Shown piece after piece: positions 1 to 8,808 of a stretch of DNA of 64,000 nucleotides. Position numbers and translations under genes: made by a program. Numbering within the stretch: position 1 is the first letter of the stretch; every line of letters begins with the position of its first letter. Under the pieces are notes generated by a model that did no database searches, had not been told where the DNA came from, and saw only the letters and a list, made by a program, of their open reading frames with translations. The stretch covers positions 393,645-457,644 of the forward strand of contig NZ_JAVRIE010000003.1 of assembly GCF_031846165.1 (NCBI RefSeq), in the 5' to 3' direction. This stretch comes from Glaciecola blandensis. GTDB lineage: Bacteria; Pseudomonadota; Gammaproteobacteria; Enterobacterales; Alteromonadaceae.

Positions 1-471
1 GAAATCCTTAGAGCGATATTGCATATTGTGGATGTGAGCAAGAAACTGCTGCACTTTTAACACCTGTGCGCTAGGACTGCCATCCGATTTAAACAAGTCG
101 ATTCCGAATTTATCATTAATTAAGCTCTTGTCATCATTCACGCACAAGGCCATTTCTTCAGAATCTGGTGATGTTCTAACCAGACTGAAGGGGTAGCGGC
201 GAACAATTGAAGGGATATAACTTACCGTCCATTTTCCAGCATCATCTATGAACAAGTTTTGTTCAGGCTCCAAGCCAAGGATAGTTGCAGCGGATACAGA
301 CTTGTCTTCGTTGCGCAAAAATACGATTGGGTAGCTGGTGCTGGCCATGCCAAATTCATCCATAGTAATACTCGCAATATGGAAGTTTTTAGCATGTTCG
401 AAGTTAGTTATCTCTTTGATTTTTTTGTTTTTATGGATGTCTGCGTTCAACGCAACGTAATTAGCATTCAT
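1..471 (-). CDS. SapC family protein, 3' end cut by window edge
   Basis: Reading the minus strand from an ATG at 471 gives 157 codons without a stop up to base 1, so the C-terminal part lies outside the window. The N-terminus (MNANYVALNADIHKNKKI) followed by HxASITMDEF, then YPIVFLRN and later SIVRRYPFSLVR, is the pattern I know from the SapC family of Alteromonadales and Caulobacterales. In those groups sapC usually sits beside TonB-dependent receptors and tryptophan-halogenase genes. No transmembrane segment is visible in this part. The name comes from a Campylobacter S-layer locus, and the biochemical role is not established. It is divergent from the TonB operon that starts at 785, which fits a link to TonB-dependent uptake, but that link is inference. 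The family call is from memory of the pattern, not from a search. Confidence 0.7.
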   Translation of the reverse strand, partial: MNANYVALNADIHKNKKIKEITNFEHAKNFHIASITMDEFGMASTSYPIVFLRNEDKSVSAATILGLEPEQNLFIDDAGKWTVSYIPSIVRRYPFSLVRTSPDSEEMALCVNDDKSLINDKFGIDLFKSDGSPSAQVLKVQQFLAHIHNMQYRSKDF

Positions 472-784
472 TCTTTATTCAAAGCCTTATTATTTGTTTT
501 TATGTTATGGCGGTTGGCGATACTTAACTATCACTGATTTCTTGATCCTTATTGTACTCAATAAGAACAAAAAAACTAAGAGAAGATTTGTAAATTAAAT
601 GTTTAAAAAAATCCGCATTCTCATTGATTCTTCCTGAGCGATTTCTTGACATTTATCTAACATCCTGTGACTATCTAAAGGGAGTGCATGCGTAAGTGAA
701 TGCACGTCTATGATAATTATAATTTCAATGCCCTTTAAAAAAGCGGCGTGAACATCTAAAACTATGGTTGGGAATATGTCCAAA
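472..784. other. Divergent intergenic region between sapC and the TonB operon
   Basis: About 310 bases with no convincing gene. It must hold the promoters of both flanking units. A TTGACA hexamer at 646-651 could be a -35 element for the rightward operon, but no good -10 lies at 16-18 bases. An AT-rich run at 713-728 (tgataattataattt) resembles half of a Fur box without the second half. Both are weak. Confidence 0.4.
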
Positions 785-1552
785 ATGAGCAAGAGAACTC
801 AAATAGCGTCATGCGTTCTAGGTGCCTTAGCACTAGGAAACGCTACGGTCGTCTCTGCAGATCAGCTTCAGGATTTACAGAAAGCAGAAGCAAAGATTCA
901 TACAGCTGCAGCGAAATCTCAAGAAAAAATCAATAACCTTTTTGAGCAATCACAAGAATTGTTGGCGGAATACAGAAACGTCATCGATACGACTGAAGGC
1001 TTGAAAGTGTATAACGATTACCTCGCGAACTTGGTTGCTGACCAACAGCGCGGTATCGACTCTTTACAACGTCAAATCGATTCAATTGACGAAACGCGTC
1101 AAAACATCGTACCTCTTATGTTTGCAATGATTGACAGCTTGGAAGAGTTCATCAATTTGGATATTCCAATCAATCTGGAAGAAAGACAGGAACGTGTACA
1201 AAGACTGCGTGACGTGATGAGCAACTCTAGCGTAACAGTTGCCGAGCGTTTCCGCTTAGTTCTTGAAGCTTACCAAACAGAAAATGAATACGGTACGAAA
1301 ATCGAATCATATTCAGGTCAAATCGATGACAATGGTCAGAGTGTACAAGTTGATTTCTTCAACCTAGGCCGTACTGCTTTGTTAGCGCTATCTAAGGATC
1401 AAAAAGCCGCTTGGGTGTGGGATAACGATTCTCGCAGTTACCAGCAGCTAGGTGATGAATACCTCAGCTCGGTAATTCAAGCTGTACGTATGGCGCAAGG
1501 CTTGGTTCCACAAGACCTTATTAAACTACCAATCAAAGCAGCTGCGGAGTAA
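785..1552 (+). CDS. DUF3450 family periplasmic protein of the TonB2-type operon
   Basis: A 255-aa exported protein with a signal peptide (MSKRTQIASCVLGALALG, cleavage near VSADQ). It is followed by a long heptad-rich coiled coil (about residues 15-110) and a compact C-terminal part containing AAWVWDNDSRSYQ, a hallmark of DUF3450. Three in-frame ATGs compete at 764, 776 and 785. I chose 785 because GGGA at 770-773 gives a usable ribosome-binding distance only to that one. It is the first gene of a tight six-gene operon with TtpC-like, ExbB, ExbD, TonB and TPR proteins. This arrangement is common in Alteromonadales and Vibrio. The protein is probably a periplasmic accessory of the energiser complex, but its exact job is unknown. 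Confidence 0.85.
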   Translation: MSKRTQIASCVLGALALGNATVVSADQLQDLQKAEAKIHTAAAKSQEKINNLFEQSQELLAEYRNVIDTTEGLKVYNDYLANLVADQQRGIDSLQRQIDSIDETRQNIVPLMFAMIDSLEEFINLDIPINLEERQERVQRLRDVMSNSSVTVAERFRLVLEAYQTENEYGTKIESYSGQIDDNGQSVQVDFFNLGRTALLALSKDQKAAWVWDNDSRSYQQLGDEYLSSVIQAVRMAQGLVPQDLIKLPIKAAAE

Positions 1553-1557
1553 GTTAA

Positions 1558-2916
1558 ATGAAAACAACAATTAAAACACTTGTTGCTGCAGCGACGATTG
1601 CCTGTATGTCGTCTTTTGCACAAGCGCAAACATCAACAACATTGCAAGACCTTTTGAAGAAGGTTGAGCAAAATGCAACTTCACAGTCGCGTGAAAACCA
1701 GCAACGTGAAGCTGAGTTTAAGCGTAACAGAGACCAACAAGCGGGCCTTCTGCGTCAAGCGAAAGCTGACCTTAGAGCAGAAGAGCAACGTGGCGACCGT
1801 TTAGCAGCACAGTTTGCAGCAAACGAACAATCGCTTATCGACAAAGAAATTGAACTAGACCAAGCTAAGGGCGACCTTGGTGAAATGTTTGGTGTTGTTC
1901 GCCAAGCTTCATCTGACGCGTATGGTCGTATTTCAACCTCTATCGTGAGTGCTGAATTCCCAGGTCGTGAAGAGTTCTTGAAAGAAATGTCTAGTGACTC
2001 CAAAGGTCTTCCGAATATTGAAGAATTGAGAAAGCTTTGGGTTTCTTTACAAACTGAAATGACTGCATCAGGTCAAGTAAGCCGTTTCACGAAAGAAGTT
2101 GCTAACTTGGACGGTGGTAAGTCTGAACAATCTATCTTACGAATCGGTACCTTCAACTTAATCGGTGAGCAAGGCTACCTGATCTATGACGAATCTGAAG
2201 GTCAAGTGACTCCTCTAGGTCGTCAGCCAGATAGCTTCCAGGTAAATACTACACAAGACCTACTAGCTGCACAGTCTGGGTTTGTGCCAGTGTTTGTGGA
2301 TCCATCGCGTGGCGTTATCTTGAACTTGTTCAAGCAAAAAGCGACTTGGTCTGAAAGATATCATGCTGGTAAAGAAGTGGGCTATACCATTACTGCTATG
2401 CTTCTTATCGGCCTTTTAATTGGTTTGTATAAGTTTGTTACTCTATCTGCTGTTGGTGCGAAGATGAAGTCACAACTTAAGAATGTTGACTCACCAAATA
2501 CTTCAAACCCGCTTGGCCGTATCCTTACAGTGTATGCTGACAACAAGCAAGCTGATGTTGAGACACTAGAATTGAAACTTGATGAAGCGATTCTCCGCGA
2601 GCTACCAAGAATCGATGCTGGCGTTAATATCATTAAGATTTTTGCTGCAATTGCACCGTTACTAGGTCTACTAGGTACGGTATTGGGTATGATCGAAACC
2701 TTCCAACAAATTACTTTGTTCGGTACAGGCGACCCAAGAATCATGGCTGGTTCAATCTCAATGGCACTAGTGACTACCGCTCAAGGTATTATCGCTGCTT
2801 TACCATTAATCTTGGTACACAGCATCGTAGCTGCGAAGGCTAAGTCTATAGTTCACGTACTTGACGAGCAAACTGCTGGATACATCGCAGCAGCTGCTGA
2901 GACGGAGAAAGCTTAA
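1558..2916 (+). CDS. TtpC-like MotA/TolQ/ExbB proton-channel protein with periplasmic extension
   Basis: A 452-aa protein about twice ExbB length. It has a signal-peptide-like N-terminus (cleavage near FAQAQ), a coiled-coil periplasmic region to about residue 120, and a linker domain. A first membrane helix lies near residues 277-297. The C-terminal half is a MotA/TolQ/ExbB channel domain with GLLGTVLGMIETFQ and GSISMALVTTAQGIIAALP. Vibrio TtpC, needed for TonB2-dependent uptake, has this architecture and is encoded in the same place. A GGAG sequence overlaps the preceding stop, only five bases lie between the genes, and the next gene begins two bases after this one. It probably forms part of the inner-membrane TonB2 energy-transducing complex. 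The symbol is left empty because function in this lineage is inferred. Confidence 0.85.
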   Translation: MKTTIKTLVAAATIACMSSFAQAQTSTTLQDLLKKVEQNATSQSRENQQREAEFKRNRDQQAGLLRQAKADLRAEEQRGDRLAAQFAANEQSLIDKEIELDQAKGDLGEMFGVVRQASSDAYGRISTSIVSAEFPGREEFLKEMSSDSKGLPNIEELRKLWVSLQTEMTASGQVSRFTKEVANLDGGKSEQSILRIGTFNLIGEQGYLIYDESEGQVTPLGRQPDSFQVNTTQDLLAAQSGFVPVFVDPSRGVILNLFKQKATWSERYHAGKEVGYTITAMLLIGLLIGLYKFVTLSAVGAKMKSQLKNVDSPNTSNPLGRILTVYADNKQADVETLELKLDEAILRELPRIDAGVNIIKIFAAIAPLLGLLGTVLGMIETFQQITLFGTGDPRIMAGSISMALVTTAQGIIAALPLILVHSIVAAKAKSIVHVLDEQTAGYIAAAAETEKA

Positions 2917-2917
2917 T

Positions 2918-3442
2918 ATGTTGTACCTGATTGGATTATGGGAATCTGTCAGGGACTTTATCGCTACCGGCGGTGACGTGTTGTATTTCGTTGCTGCCGC
3001 GCTTTTCCTAATGTGGGTTTTAATGGTTGAGCGTTATTGGTATTTAACTTCTGTGTTTCCATCAGTAAAGAAAAAAATTATTGCTGACTGGGACGCAAGA
3101 ACAGATACCACTTCATGGTATGCGCATAGAATTCGTGACACGTGGATTTCACAGGCGTCAGATTCTTTGAATGCAAGAATGCTAATTATCCGTACATTAG
3201 TGGCTATGTGTCCATTAATAGGACTGTTAGGCACAGTAACCGGCATGATCGGTGTATTCGAGAGTATGGCAACACAAGGTACTGGTAACCCAAGAATAAT
3301 GGCTGCTGGTATTTCGATGGCAACGATTCCAACAATGGCTGGAATGGTTGCGGCTCTTTCTGGACTGTTTTTCAGTTCACGTCTTGAAGCGAAAGCGAAG
3401 ATGATGAAAGAGACATTAATCGATAGTCTGCCTCATCATTAA
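2918..3442 (+). CDS. exbB: ExbB-type biopolymer transport proton channel
   Basis: A 174-aa MotA/TolQ/ExbB family protein. It has one N-terminal membrane helix (about residues 23-40) and two in the C-terminal half. The signature MCPLIGLLGTVTGMIGVF and GISMATIPTMAGMVAALSG mark the channel helices. The open frame extends upstream into the previous gene, but the ATG at 2918 has a GGAG nine bases before it and gives the standard short ExbB2 form. Together with ExbD and TonB it uses the proton gradient to energise outer-membrane receptors. It corresponds to ExbB2 of the Vibrio TonB2 system by order and length. Confidence 0.9.
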   Translation: MLYLIGLWESVRDFIATGGDVLYFVAAALFLMWVLMVERYWYLTSVFPSVKKKIIADWDARTDTTSWYAHRIRDTWISQASDSLNARMLIIRTLVAMCPLIGLLGTVTGMIGVFESMATQGTGNPRIMAAGISMATIPTMAGMVAALSGLFFSSRLEAKAKMMKETLIDSLPHH

Positions 3443-3453
3443 GAGAGATTAGT

Positions 3454-3852
3454 ATGGGTCGTAAAGTAAGAGAACAAGAAGAAGACGCCCAGATCGACAT
3501 GACGCCGATGTTGGACGTTGTCTTCATCATGCTTATCTTCTTCATCGTTACCACGGTATTTGTTAAGCAAGCGGGTATGGAAGTAAACAAACCTGAAGGC
3601 GAGACTGCGGTACTTAAGAAGAAAGCGAATATATTTATCGCGATTACCGAAGATGGTGATATTTGGATGGACCGTCGTGAAATATCAGTTGAGACTGTCA
3701 CAGCGAACCTTGAAAAATTGCTAGCAGAACAACCTTCAGAAGTTGTTTTCATTCAAGCCGACTCCAAAGCAAAACATGGTGTTGTGGTTGAAGTGATGGA
3801 TGCAGTGAAAGATGCTGGCATTGATCGCGTAGCAGTAGCGGTGAGGAGTTAA
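3454..3852 (+). CDS. exbD: ExbD biopolymer transport protein
   Basis: A 132-aa protein with a single membrane helix near residues 18-38 preceded by IDMTPMLDVVFIML. The Asp of MLDVVF is the conserved membrane-embedded, proton-handling residue of ExbD/TolR. The remainder is a periplasmic domain ending in a GIDRVAVAV strand. It lies 11 bases after exbB, and its stop is one base before the tonB start, so co-translation is likely. It partners ExbB and TonB in the inner membrane. Confidence 0.93.
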   Translation: MGRKVREQEEDAQIDMTPMLDVVFIMLIFFIVTTVFVKQAGMEVNKPEGETAVLKKKANIFIAITEDGDIWMDRREISVETVTANLEKLLAEQPSEVVFIQADSKAKHGVVVEVMDAVKDAGIDRVAVAVRS

Positions 3853-3853
3853 C

Positions 3854-4462
3854 ATGATAAGAGCGATAATTTCGATATTATTAGGCGCTGCCATTGCTTT
3901 TGGTCTGTTTGTCGTAATGGCTAAATTGGTCGAAAACGATGGTAAGGCTCAAGAAAAGCTTGATCCGCCACCAGTAATCGACATCGTTATGCAAAAGCCT
4001 GACGATGAAGTTAATACTCGCGTGAGAAAGCCACCACCGCCGCCACCACCGCCTCAAGAGCCACCAAAGGTTGAGCCATTGGAGCCTGATCAAGCTGAAC
4101 CAGATAATACTGGTTTTAGTTTAGCACTTCCTAGTGTTGATACAGGTGACATTGGTGTAAGTATTGGCGGTGTGGGTGCCATGCGTGATGGTGACGCAGC
4201 ACCTATTGTACGTATTCCACCAGAGTATCCGCCTCAAGCATCTCGTGATGGTAAAGAGGGATGGGTAAAACTATCTTTCACAATCAACGAAGTAGGTGGT
4301 GTTGAGGATGTCGAGGTAATCGACGCGGATCCAAAACGTATTTTTGACCGCTCTGCGAAACGTGCATTACGTAAGTGGAAATATAGACCTAAAATTGTTG
4401 ACGGCGTTGCTCAGAAACAGTTTGGTCTTGAAGTTCAATTAGACTTTAAGTTGGATCAATAA
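3854..4462 (+). CDS. tonB: TonB energy-transducing protein, TonB2 type
   Basis: A 202-aa protein with an uncleaved N-terminal anchor (residues 5-25), then a short proline-rich segment (RKPPPPPPPPQEPPKVEPL) and a C-terminal TonB domain. The TonB domain runs from about residue 120 (PPEYPPQASRDGKEGWVKLS) to the end and includes the RALRKWKYRPKIVDG motif. The proline region is much shorter than in E. coli TonB, as is usual for TonB2 proteins. GAGGAG lies just upstream of the ATG. It spans the periplasm to contact the TonB boxes of receptors. The thiamine receptor at 8809 is a possible client, which is inference. Confidence 0.92.
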   Translation: MIRAIISILLGAAIAFGLFVVMAKLVENDGKAQEKLDPPPVIDIVMQKPDDEVNTRVRKPPPPPPPPQEPPKVEPLEPDQAEPDNTGFSLALPSVDTGDIGVSIGGVGAMRDGDAAPIVRIPPEYPPQASRDGKEGWVKLSFTINEVGGVEDVEVIDADPKRIFDRSAKRALRKWKYRPKIVDGVAQKQFGLEVQLDFKLDQ

Positions 4463-4463
4463 T

Positions 4464-5735
4464 ATGAAGAAGCAATTTAAAAATCTAAAGGCAACGGTCT
4501 TAATGACTTCCGCGCTAGTTTTAGGTTCTTATTCGTCTCTTTCTATGGCTCAATCGTCTATGCAGGTTCAGTGCCCAGGGTACAAACCTGCTAAGACCAA
4601 ACTCTTGAGCGAAAGAACGGGTAAAAAGCTGAACAAAGCGTTCGAAGCTTATAACCAAGACTTAACGAAAGAAGCTATCGACCTTCTATATGAAATTGAG
4701 GCTAAAGACCCTTTCGACCGTGCATCGGTAGACCGTTTTTTGGGTCAGTTATTGATTTCAGAAGATGGTAAAAGAGCTGAAGCGAAAGACTATCTTGAGC
4801 GTGCCGTAAAAACTAAGGTACTTAATGACAACGACCATGCACCACTATTGAAGCTAGTTGGCGACCTTGAATATGAGGCAGGCAATTACGAAGTGGCAAT
4901 GAGTTGGTTCGATAAGTGGATGGACTTTACGTGTAAAGAAGATGGCTTGACCTATTTAAAAATTGCTAAATCTTATATCGAGATGAAGCAAATGGAGAAG
5001 GTCATTGCGCCCGCCGATAAAGCGATCGCATTAATGGATCCACCTAAAGAAGGTGCATACTCTTTAAAAGTACAGTCTTACTATGAACGTAAAATGTATA
5101 ACGAAGCTATTGATGTTATGGAAACAGCTATTCACGTTTTCCCAGACTCAGATACTTGGTATACGCGTTTAGGTCTGTTTTATCAAATTACAGAGCAGTA
5201 CCAAAAAGCATTGGCGATGTTTGAGTTGTCTTATATGCAAGGCTTTTTGACTACAGCAACTCAACATAAACAGTTTGCTCAGTTGTATGCCGTCAATGGT
5301 ATTCCACATAAAGCGGCTGAAATCGTTGAGAAGCACATTAAGTCTGGTTTGATACCAAGAGATAAAGATAACCTTTCTAGTGTAGCGAATTCTTTATACC
5401 AAGCGCGTGAGTTCAAGAAAGCCGCTGTGTATTTTGGAGAAGCTGCAAAAGTGGGTAACGATCCAGACTTGTATCGTCGTCAAGGTTCTATGTTATTGTC
5501 AGCTGGTGATTATAAAGGTGCGGTTGAAGCATTGAATAAAGCATTAGTTAACAATGCAGAAAACGAAGGTAAAGTGCACTACGCTCTAATTGAAGCGCAT
5601 TTTTACCTTGGTGATTACAAAGCTGCCATGTTAGCCGCGAACAAAGCTAAAACGTTCCGCGCGATTCGTAAAAATGCAGACGCTTGGATACCTTATATCC
5701 AAACCAAAGCGACGAATAAAGGCATACGAATTTAG
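4464..5735 (+). CDS. Exported tetratricopeptide-repeat protein of the TonB2 operon
   Basis: A 423-aa protein with a signal peptide (cleavage near SLSMAQS) and helical TPR units through most of its length. Recognisable repeats include ALAMFELSYMQGF, AAVYFGEAAKVGNDP, GAVEALNKALVNN and AAMLAANKAKTF. It begins one base after the tonB stop, and the operon ends behind it at a strong terminator. Related operons in Vibrio and Shewanella also end in a TPR gene. A periplasmic scaffold or assembly role for the TonB complex is likely but not shown by the sequence. Confidence 0.85.
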   Translation: MKKQFKNLKATVLMTSALVLGSYSSLSMAQSSMQVQCPGYKPAKTKLLSERTGKKLNKAFEAYNQDLTKEAIDLLYEIEAKDPFDRASVDRFLGQLLISEDGKRAEAKDYLERAVKTKVLNDNDHAPLLKLVGDLEYEAGNYEVAMSWFDKWMDFTCKEDGLTYLKIAKSYIEMKQMEKVIAPADKAIALMDPPKEGAYSLKVQSYYERKMYNEAIDVMETAIHVFPDSDTWYTRLGLFYQITEQYQKALAMFELSYMQGFLTTATQHKQFAQLYAVNGIPHKAAEIVEKHIKSGLIPRDKDNLSSVANSLYQAREFKKAAVYFGEAAKVGNDPDLYRRQGSMLLSAGDYKGAVEALNKALVNNAENEGKVHYALIEAHFYLGDYKAAMLAANKAKTFRAIRKNADAWIPYIQTKATNKGIRI

Positions 5736-5751
5736 TAGATTGCTAAAGCAG

Positions 5752-5781
5752 AAAAAAGCTCCGTTTAAACGGAGCTTTTTT
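5752..5781. terminator. Bidirectional rho-independent terminator
   Basis: AAAAAGCTCCGT and ACGGAGCTTTTT form a near-perfect stem with a short AAAC-type loop, flanked by an A-run on the left and a T-run on the right. It can stop the TonB operon from the left and tmcA from the right. Confidence 0.9.
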
Positions 5782-5785
5782 ATTT

Positions 5786-8068
5786 CTACTTTAAAAAAGT
5801 GAGCAACTGTTTACACGTTTCCCTCATAGCTTCTAATGTTAACCCTTTTTCTTGCTTCGGCATGTGGCCTGCTAAAAGACAGAATAGGGTCTCCATGCTG
5901 ATCTCAATTGTATTTTGTAAGGTTGCTTGTTCAGAGCTTGTGATGTCAGCGCGCAGAAGTAGCATATTTGCACTGTATATAGCTGGCATACTTAAGTTAA
6001 AGCTTCGTTTACCCTCAACAAAGTCGTGTAATTGGCGCTGGATAATAGCCTTACTGCTGTTTTTAACGGGTAAGGAGTCATCAACGGGTAAGGAGTCATC
6101 AACGGGTAAGGAGTCATCAACGAGTAAGGAGCCACTAAGCTCGGCTTCTAATTTATCTCTTATAAACTCAATAGCAGGTTCGTTTTCAATGTCTATGAGT
6201 TGCAATTGAAGCACTCGTAATTCAAGTAAGGCCCTTAGTTGCATCTCATAACCTTTAGTTAAAGGCTTTGTCATAATAATGCTATGTTTTCCGCTTGAGG
6301 TGTCTACTCTCATTCCGGCTTTAACAAACTGAAAATCACTCTTATACCAGAAGTTAACTAATTCAGAGGTAACACCGAAAGATGTTTGTAAACTGTTTAT
6401 CGAAGAGTCTTCTCTCGCTTTTTGCTCAAGATGATTTAGCAGATAAGTGCCAATACCATATCCTTTATGCTGATGGCGTACTGCGATTCTACTAATGCGC
6501 CAAGAGACTTGTGACATAAAGGTCTCTATTGAATAGCTGGTACACAGATTTTGTGCAACAAGATGTCCCGGAACGCGTCGTTCACCACTTGCTATTTGAT
6601 TTATAAGCGCGGACTGGTTATGTGGTAGGCCACCTTCGACTTGCACCAATGCCGCAGCAAGGGCTTCTATCGGCGTATTTTCAGACTGTTCAGCTTTTAA
6701 TACTGTTAAAAATACAATCTGATCATTAACGTCTAGCATGCGCATTAAGTCATCAGGTGTCGTCTGATAGTGACTTTGAAGCAGAATGCTGAATACTGAA
6801 AGTAGCAGTTCTTCATTGTTTATGAGGTCTTGTTTGCTTAGCCTGAGCGTTTGAAGTCCTTCATTCAGATTGTCTGCCTTGTTTTGAACTTTGTTTAGCG
6901 TCCCCTTTATATTCTGATTAAAGTTTATGCTTGGAGCAAAGGCCTGTTCAAAACTTGCTTCTAAAACGTCGCTTTCATACCATCTGATAGGAGAGGATAG
7001 TTGGCTAGTAATACAAGCGTATTCTTCTTTTGCTAATGCTGGCAATACTCTTAACGTAAAACCTAAGCCACTGCCTTCATAACCTACTTGCGTACTTGCC
7101 ATTATCACTTTATCAAAGTGAGCACATACGTCGAGAAGAAGCTCCGGAGGGAGAGAGGCTGCTTCATCTATGAGTAAACAAGCTTGTTTATTTAGACTGG
7201 TAAGGCGGTCGATAGGGACATATGTGATTTTAGTCGATGCAAGGTTGCCGTCGTTTGCGCCCGAATGGTCTGCGTTTTGATTAATATAAGCGCTAAACTC
7301 GTTTATTGCTCTCTCACAATTATAACGGTGGAGCGCAGTTATGTAGATTTCACTTTGAGCATTAGCCAAGCATAAGTCGGCTGCGATTTGTGCTAGCAAG
7401 GTAGATTTGCCGCGTCCTCGTTTTGCTGTAATAACAGAAACAGAGGCATTGTCTTGTAAGGCTTTAAGATGATCACGCTTCGTTTTTTGTTGATGAGGAG
7501 TTAGTACACAAGCCCCTGAGACTTTTTCTTGCTCAACTGGCGCGCTCTTTACGTCATCGATGGCTTTGCAATAGGGGAGTTTACTTTCCTTACTGTTTTT
7601 TGCGTATATCGCACTCGATTTATCAAGCTGAACTTGCTTCAAAAATCGCTGAATAAATGTACTATGCGTATGTTTTTCGCCATAGCTAAATTGTATACCT
7701 GGCGTTTGAGCTTCGTATTCAGGCCAATGCTGTAGCTCAGGACACACTATAATAAACAGCCCACCTTTTTGAACAGTACCTTCAAGCCCAAGTACAGCGC
7801 TAGGTTTTAAACCATCGAAAGCATTGTAAATAACACACGAGAATTCATAACCTAAGTACTGTTTGTAGTGTTTATTCTGAATGACTTTATGTTCATTATC
7901 AGTATCAATAAGCGCTTGTTTTGAAATAAACAAGCAGGAAGCAGGTAACGCGAGCTCTTTTAACTGAGACTGGCACCAAACTAAGGAGCCAGACAGCACT
8001 AGAAGTTGTCTATGCGAAGCGAATCTCTTTCGCTCCTCAAACCAGGTTTTCAATGAATTGTCTGTCAA
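5786..8068 (-). CDS. tmcA: tRNA(Met) cytidine acetyltransferase TmcA
   Basis: A 760-aa protein that acetylates the wobble cytidine of elongator tRNA-Met using ATP and acetyl-CoA. Visible in order are an N-terminal DUF1726-like domain, a Walker A motif (TAKRGRGKSTLLAQ, about residue 218), a Walker B region (ACLLIDEAASLPPELL) and a GNAT acetyltransferase domain (RHQHKGYGIGTYLLNHLEQ). A C-terminal tRNA-binding part follows. It starts with TTG at 8068 (MTDNSLKTW). It is longer than the E. coli protein, partly because of an internal run of VDDSLP repeats near the C-terminus. It stands alone between a terminator and the divergent thioesterase gene. Confidence 0.93.
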   Translation of the reverse strand: MTDNSLKTWFEERKRFASHRQLLVLSGSLVWCQSQLKELALPASCLFISKQALIDTDNEHKVIQNKHYKQYLGYEFSCVIYNAFDGLKPSAVLGLEGTVQKGGLFIIVCPELQHWPEYEAQTPGIQFSYGEKHTHSTFIQRFLKQVQLDKSSAIYAKNSKESKLPYCKAIDDVKSAPVEQEKVSGACVLTPHQQKTKRDHLKALQDNASVSVITAKRGRGKSTLLAQIAADLCLANAQSEIYITALHRYNCERAINEFSAYINQNADHSGANDGNLASTKITYVPIDRLTSLNKQACLLIDEAASLPPELLLDVCAHFDKVIMASTQVGYEGSGLGFTLRVLPALAKEEYACITSQLSSPIRWYESDVLEASFEQAFAPSINFNQNIKGTLNKVQNKADNLNEGLQTLRLSKQDLINNEELLLSVFSILLQSHYQTTPDDLMRMLDVNDQIVFLTVLKAEQSENTPIEALAAALVQVEGGLPHNQSALINQIASGERRVPGHLVAQNLCTSYSIETFMSQVSWRISRIAVRHQHKGYGIGTYLLNHLEQKAREDSSINSLQTSFGVTSELVNFWYKSDFQFVKAGMRVDTSSGKHSIIMTKPLTKGYEMQLRALLELRVLQLQLIDIENEPAIEFIRDKLEAELSGSLLVDDSLPVDDSLPVDDSLPVKNSSKAIIQRQLHDFVEGKRSFNLSMPAIYSANMLLLRADITSSEQATLQNTIEISMETLFCLLAGHMPKQEKGLTLEAMRETCKQLLTFLK
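6065..6136. repeat. 18-bp tandem repeat inside tmcA
   Basis: Three identical units of 18 bases (aacgggtaaggagtcatc) at 6065-6082, 6083-6100 and 6101-6118 are followed by a degenerate fourth unit at 6119-6136. On the coding strand they encode (VDDSLP)n. The unit is six codons, so copy-number change keeps the frame. Confidence 0.95.
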
Positions 8069-8132
8069 TCTTTAGGCTCTACTTTATAATACACAAGCTA
8101 TTTATTTATATTCTAACTCGATAAGGAAAAAA

Positions 8133-8546
8133 ATGCGTTTTTTATCAAGACGTTTAGTCATGCCAAATGACCTCAATTATGCAAATGCTCTGTTCGGCGG
8201 CCGTGCCCTTGAATGGATTGATGAAGAGGCTGCGATCTACGCTATTTGCCAATTAGAAACAAATTGCCTAGTGACAAAGCATATCGGTGAAATCTCTTTC
8301 GAATCACCTGCAACGCAAGGGGATATTGTTGAGTTTGGTTTAGCAACGAAGAAAGTCGGTAAAACCTCAATCACAGTGACCTGTTTAGTGCGAAACAAAG
8401 CAACAAAGAAAACGATTTGCTTGGCAGATGACATTGTTTTCGTCAGAGTCGACCCTGACACAAAACTACCGGTGCCACACGGCAAAACGATAGAGGCTTT
8501 AGTGGCGCAAACTCAGGAAGAAATGAAGTCTCTTAATATCTTGTAG
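8133..8546 (+). CDS. Hotdog-fold acyl-CoA thioesterase
   Basis: A 137-aa single-domain protein of the YciA/BFIT-type acyl-CoA thioesterase family. The N-terminal PNDLNYANALFGGRALEWID carries the conserved N-x-x-G-x-x-F-G-G-like region with the acidic WIDE that follows. VTKHIGEISFESPATQGD is the strand that packs on the central helix. The protein hydrolyses acyl-CoA to free acid and CoA in the cytoplasm. The chain-length preference cannot be read from the sequence. An AAGG eight bases before the ATG supports the start. It is divergent from tmcA. Confidence 0.85.
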   Translation: MRFLSRRLVMPNDLNYANALFGGRALEWIDEEAAIYAICQLETNCLVTKHIGEISFESPATQGDIVEFGLATKKVGKTSITVTCLVRNKATKKTICLADDIVFVRVDPDTKLPVPHGKTIEALVAQTQEEMKSLNIL

Positions 8547-8657
8547 AAACTGTCACATCAATATTGCATGCGTTATAAACAATTGAATTAATAAAAGGTT
8601 TACAAAGCCTTTATTGTTGATATCATCGCATCGCAAATTGCTTAGGCGATTTGTTTT

Positions 8658-8745
8658 TAACCAGGGGGTGCAACTTAAGGTTGCTGAGATTCGGAAGAAA
8701 ACCCTTATTTACCTGATCCGGTTAGTACCGGCGTAGGAATGGTTG
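8658..8745 (+). promoter_or_regulatory. TPP riboswitch (THI element)
   Basis: The conserved THI-box elements are present in order: GGGGGTGC at about 8664, GCTGAGAT at 8682-8690, ACCCTTA, then ACCTGATC-GG and the terminal GGAATGGTT. AACCA (8659-8663) pairs with TGGTT (8740-8744) to close P1. Downstream, CTCTT (about 8779) can pair with AAGAG near the receptor start, where the ribosome-binding GAAGAG sits. Translational control by thiamine pyrophosphate is therefore plausible. Confidence 0.95.
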
Positions 8746-8808
8746 TATCACACATCAATTACCTGCTCCAAAACCGGCTCTTTTCTATGGAATTGAAGAG
8801 AAGCTAAA

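Noticed and set aside
713..728. Fur box before the TonB operon
   Set aside because: Only one half matches the consensus, and the second half is absent.
595..792. 65-codon minus-strand frame in the sapC-TonB operon gap
   Set aside because: Its Ile-rich run comes from an AT repeat, there is no good start signal, and it overlaps the promoter region. It could be a remnant, but I cannot support it.
6065..6136. CRISPR-like repeat
   Set aside because: The units are contiguous without spacers and code in frame inside tmcA.
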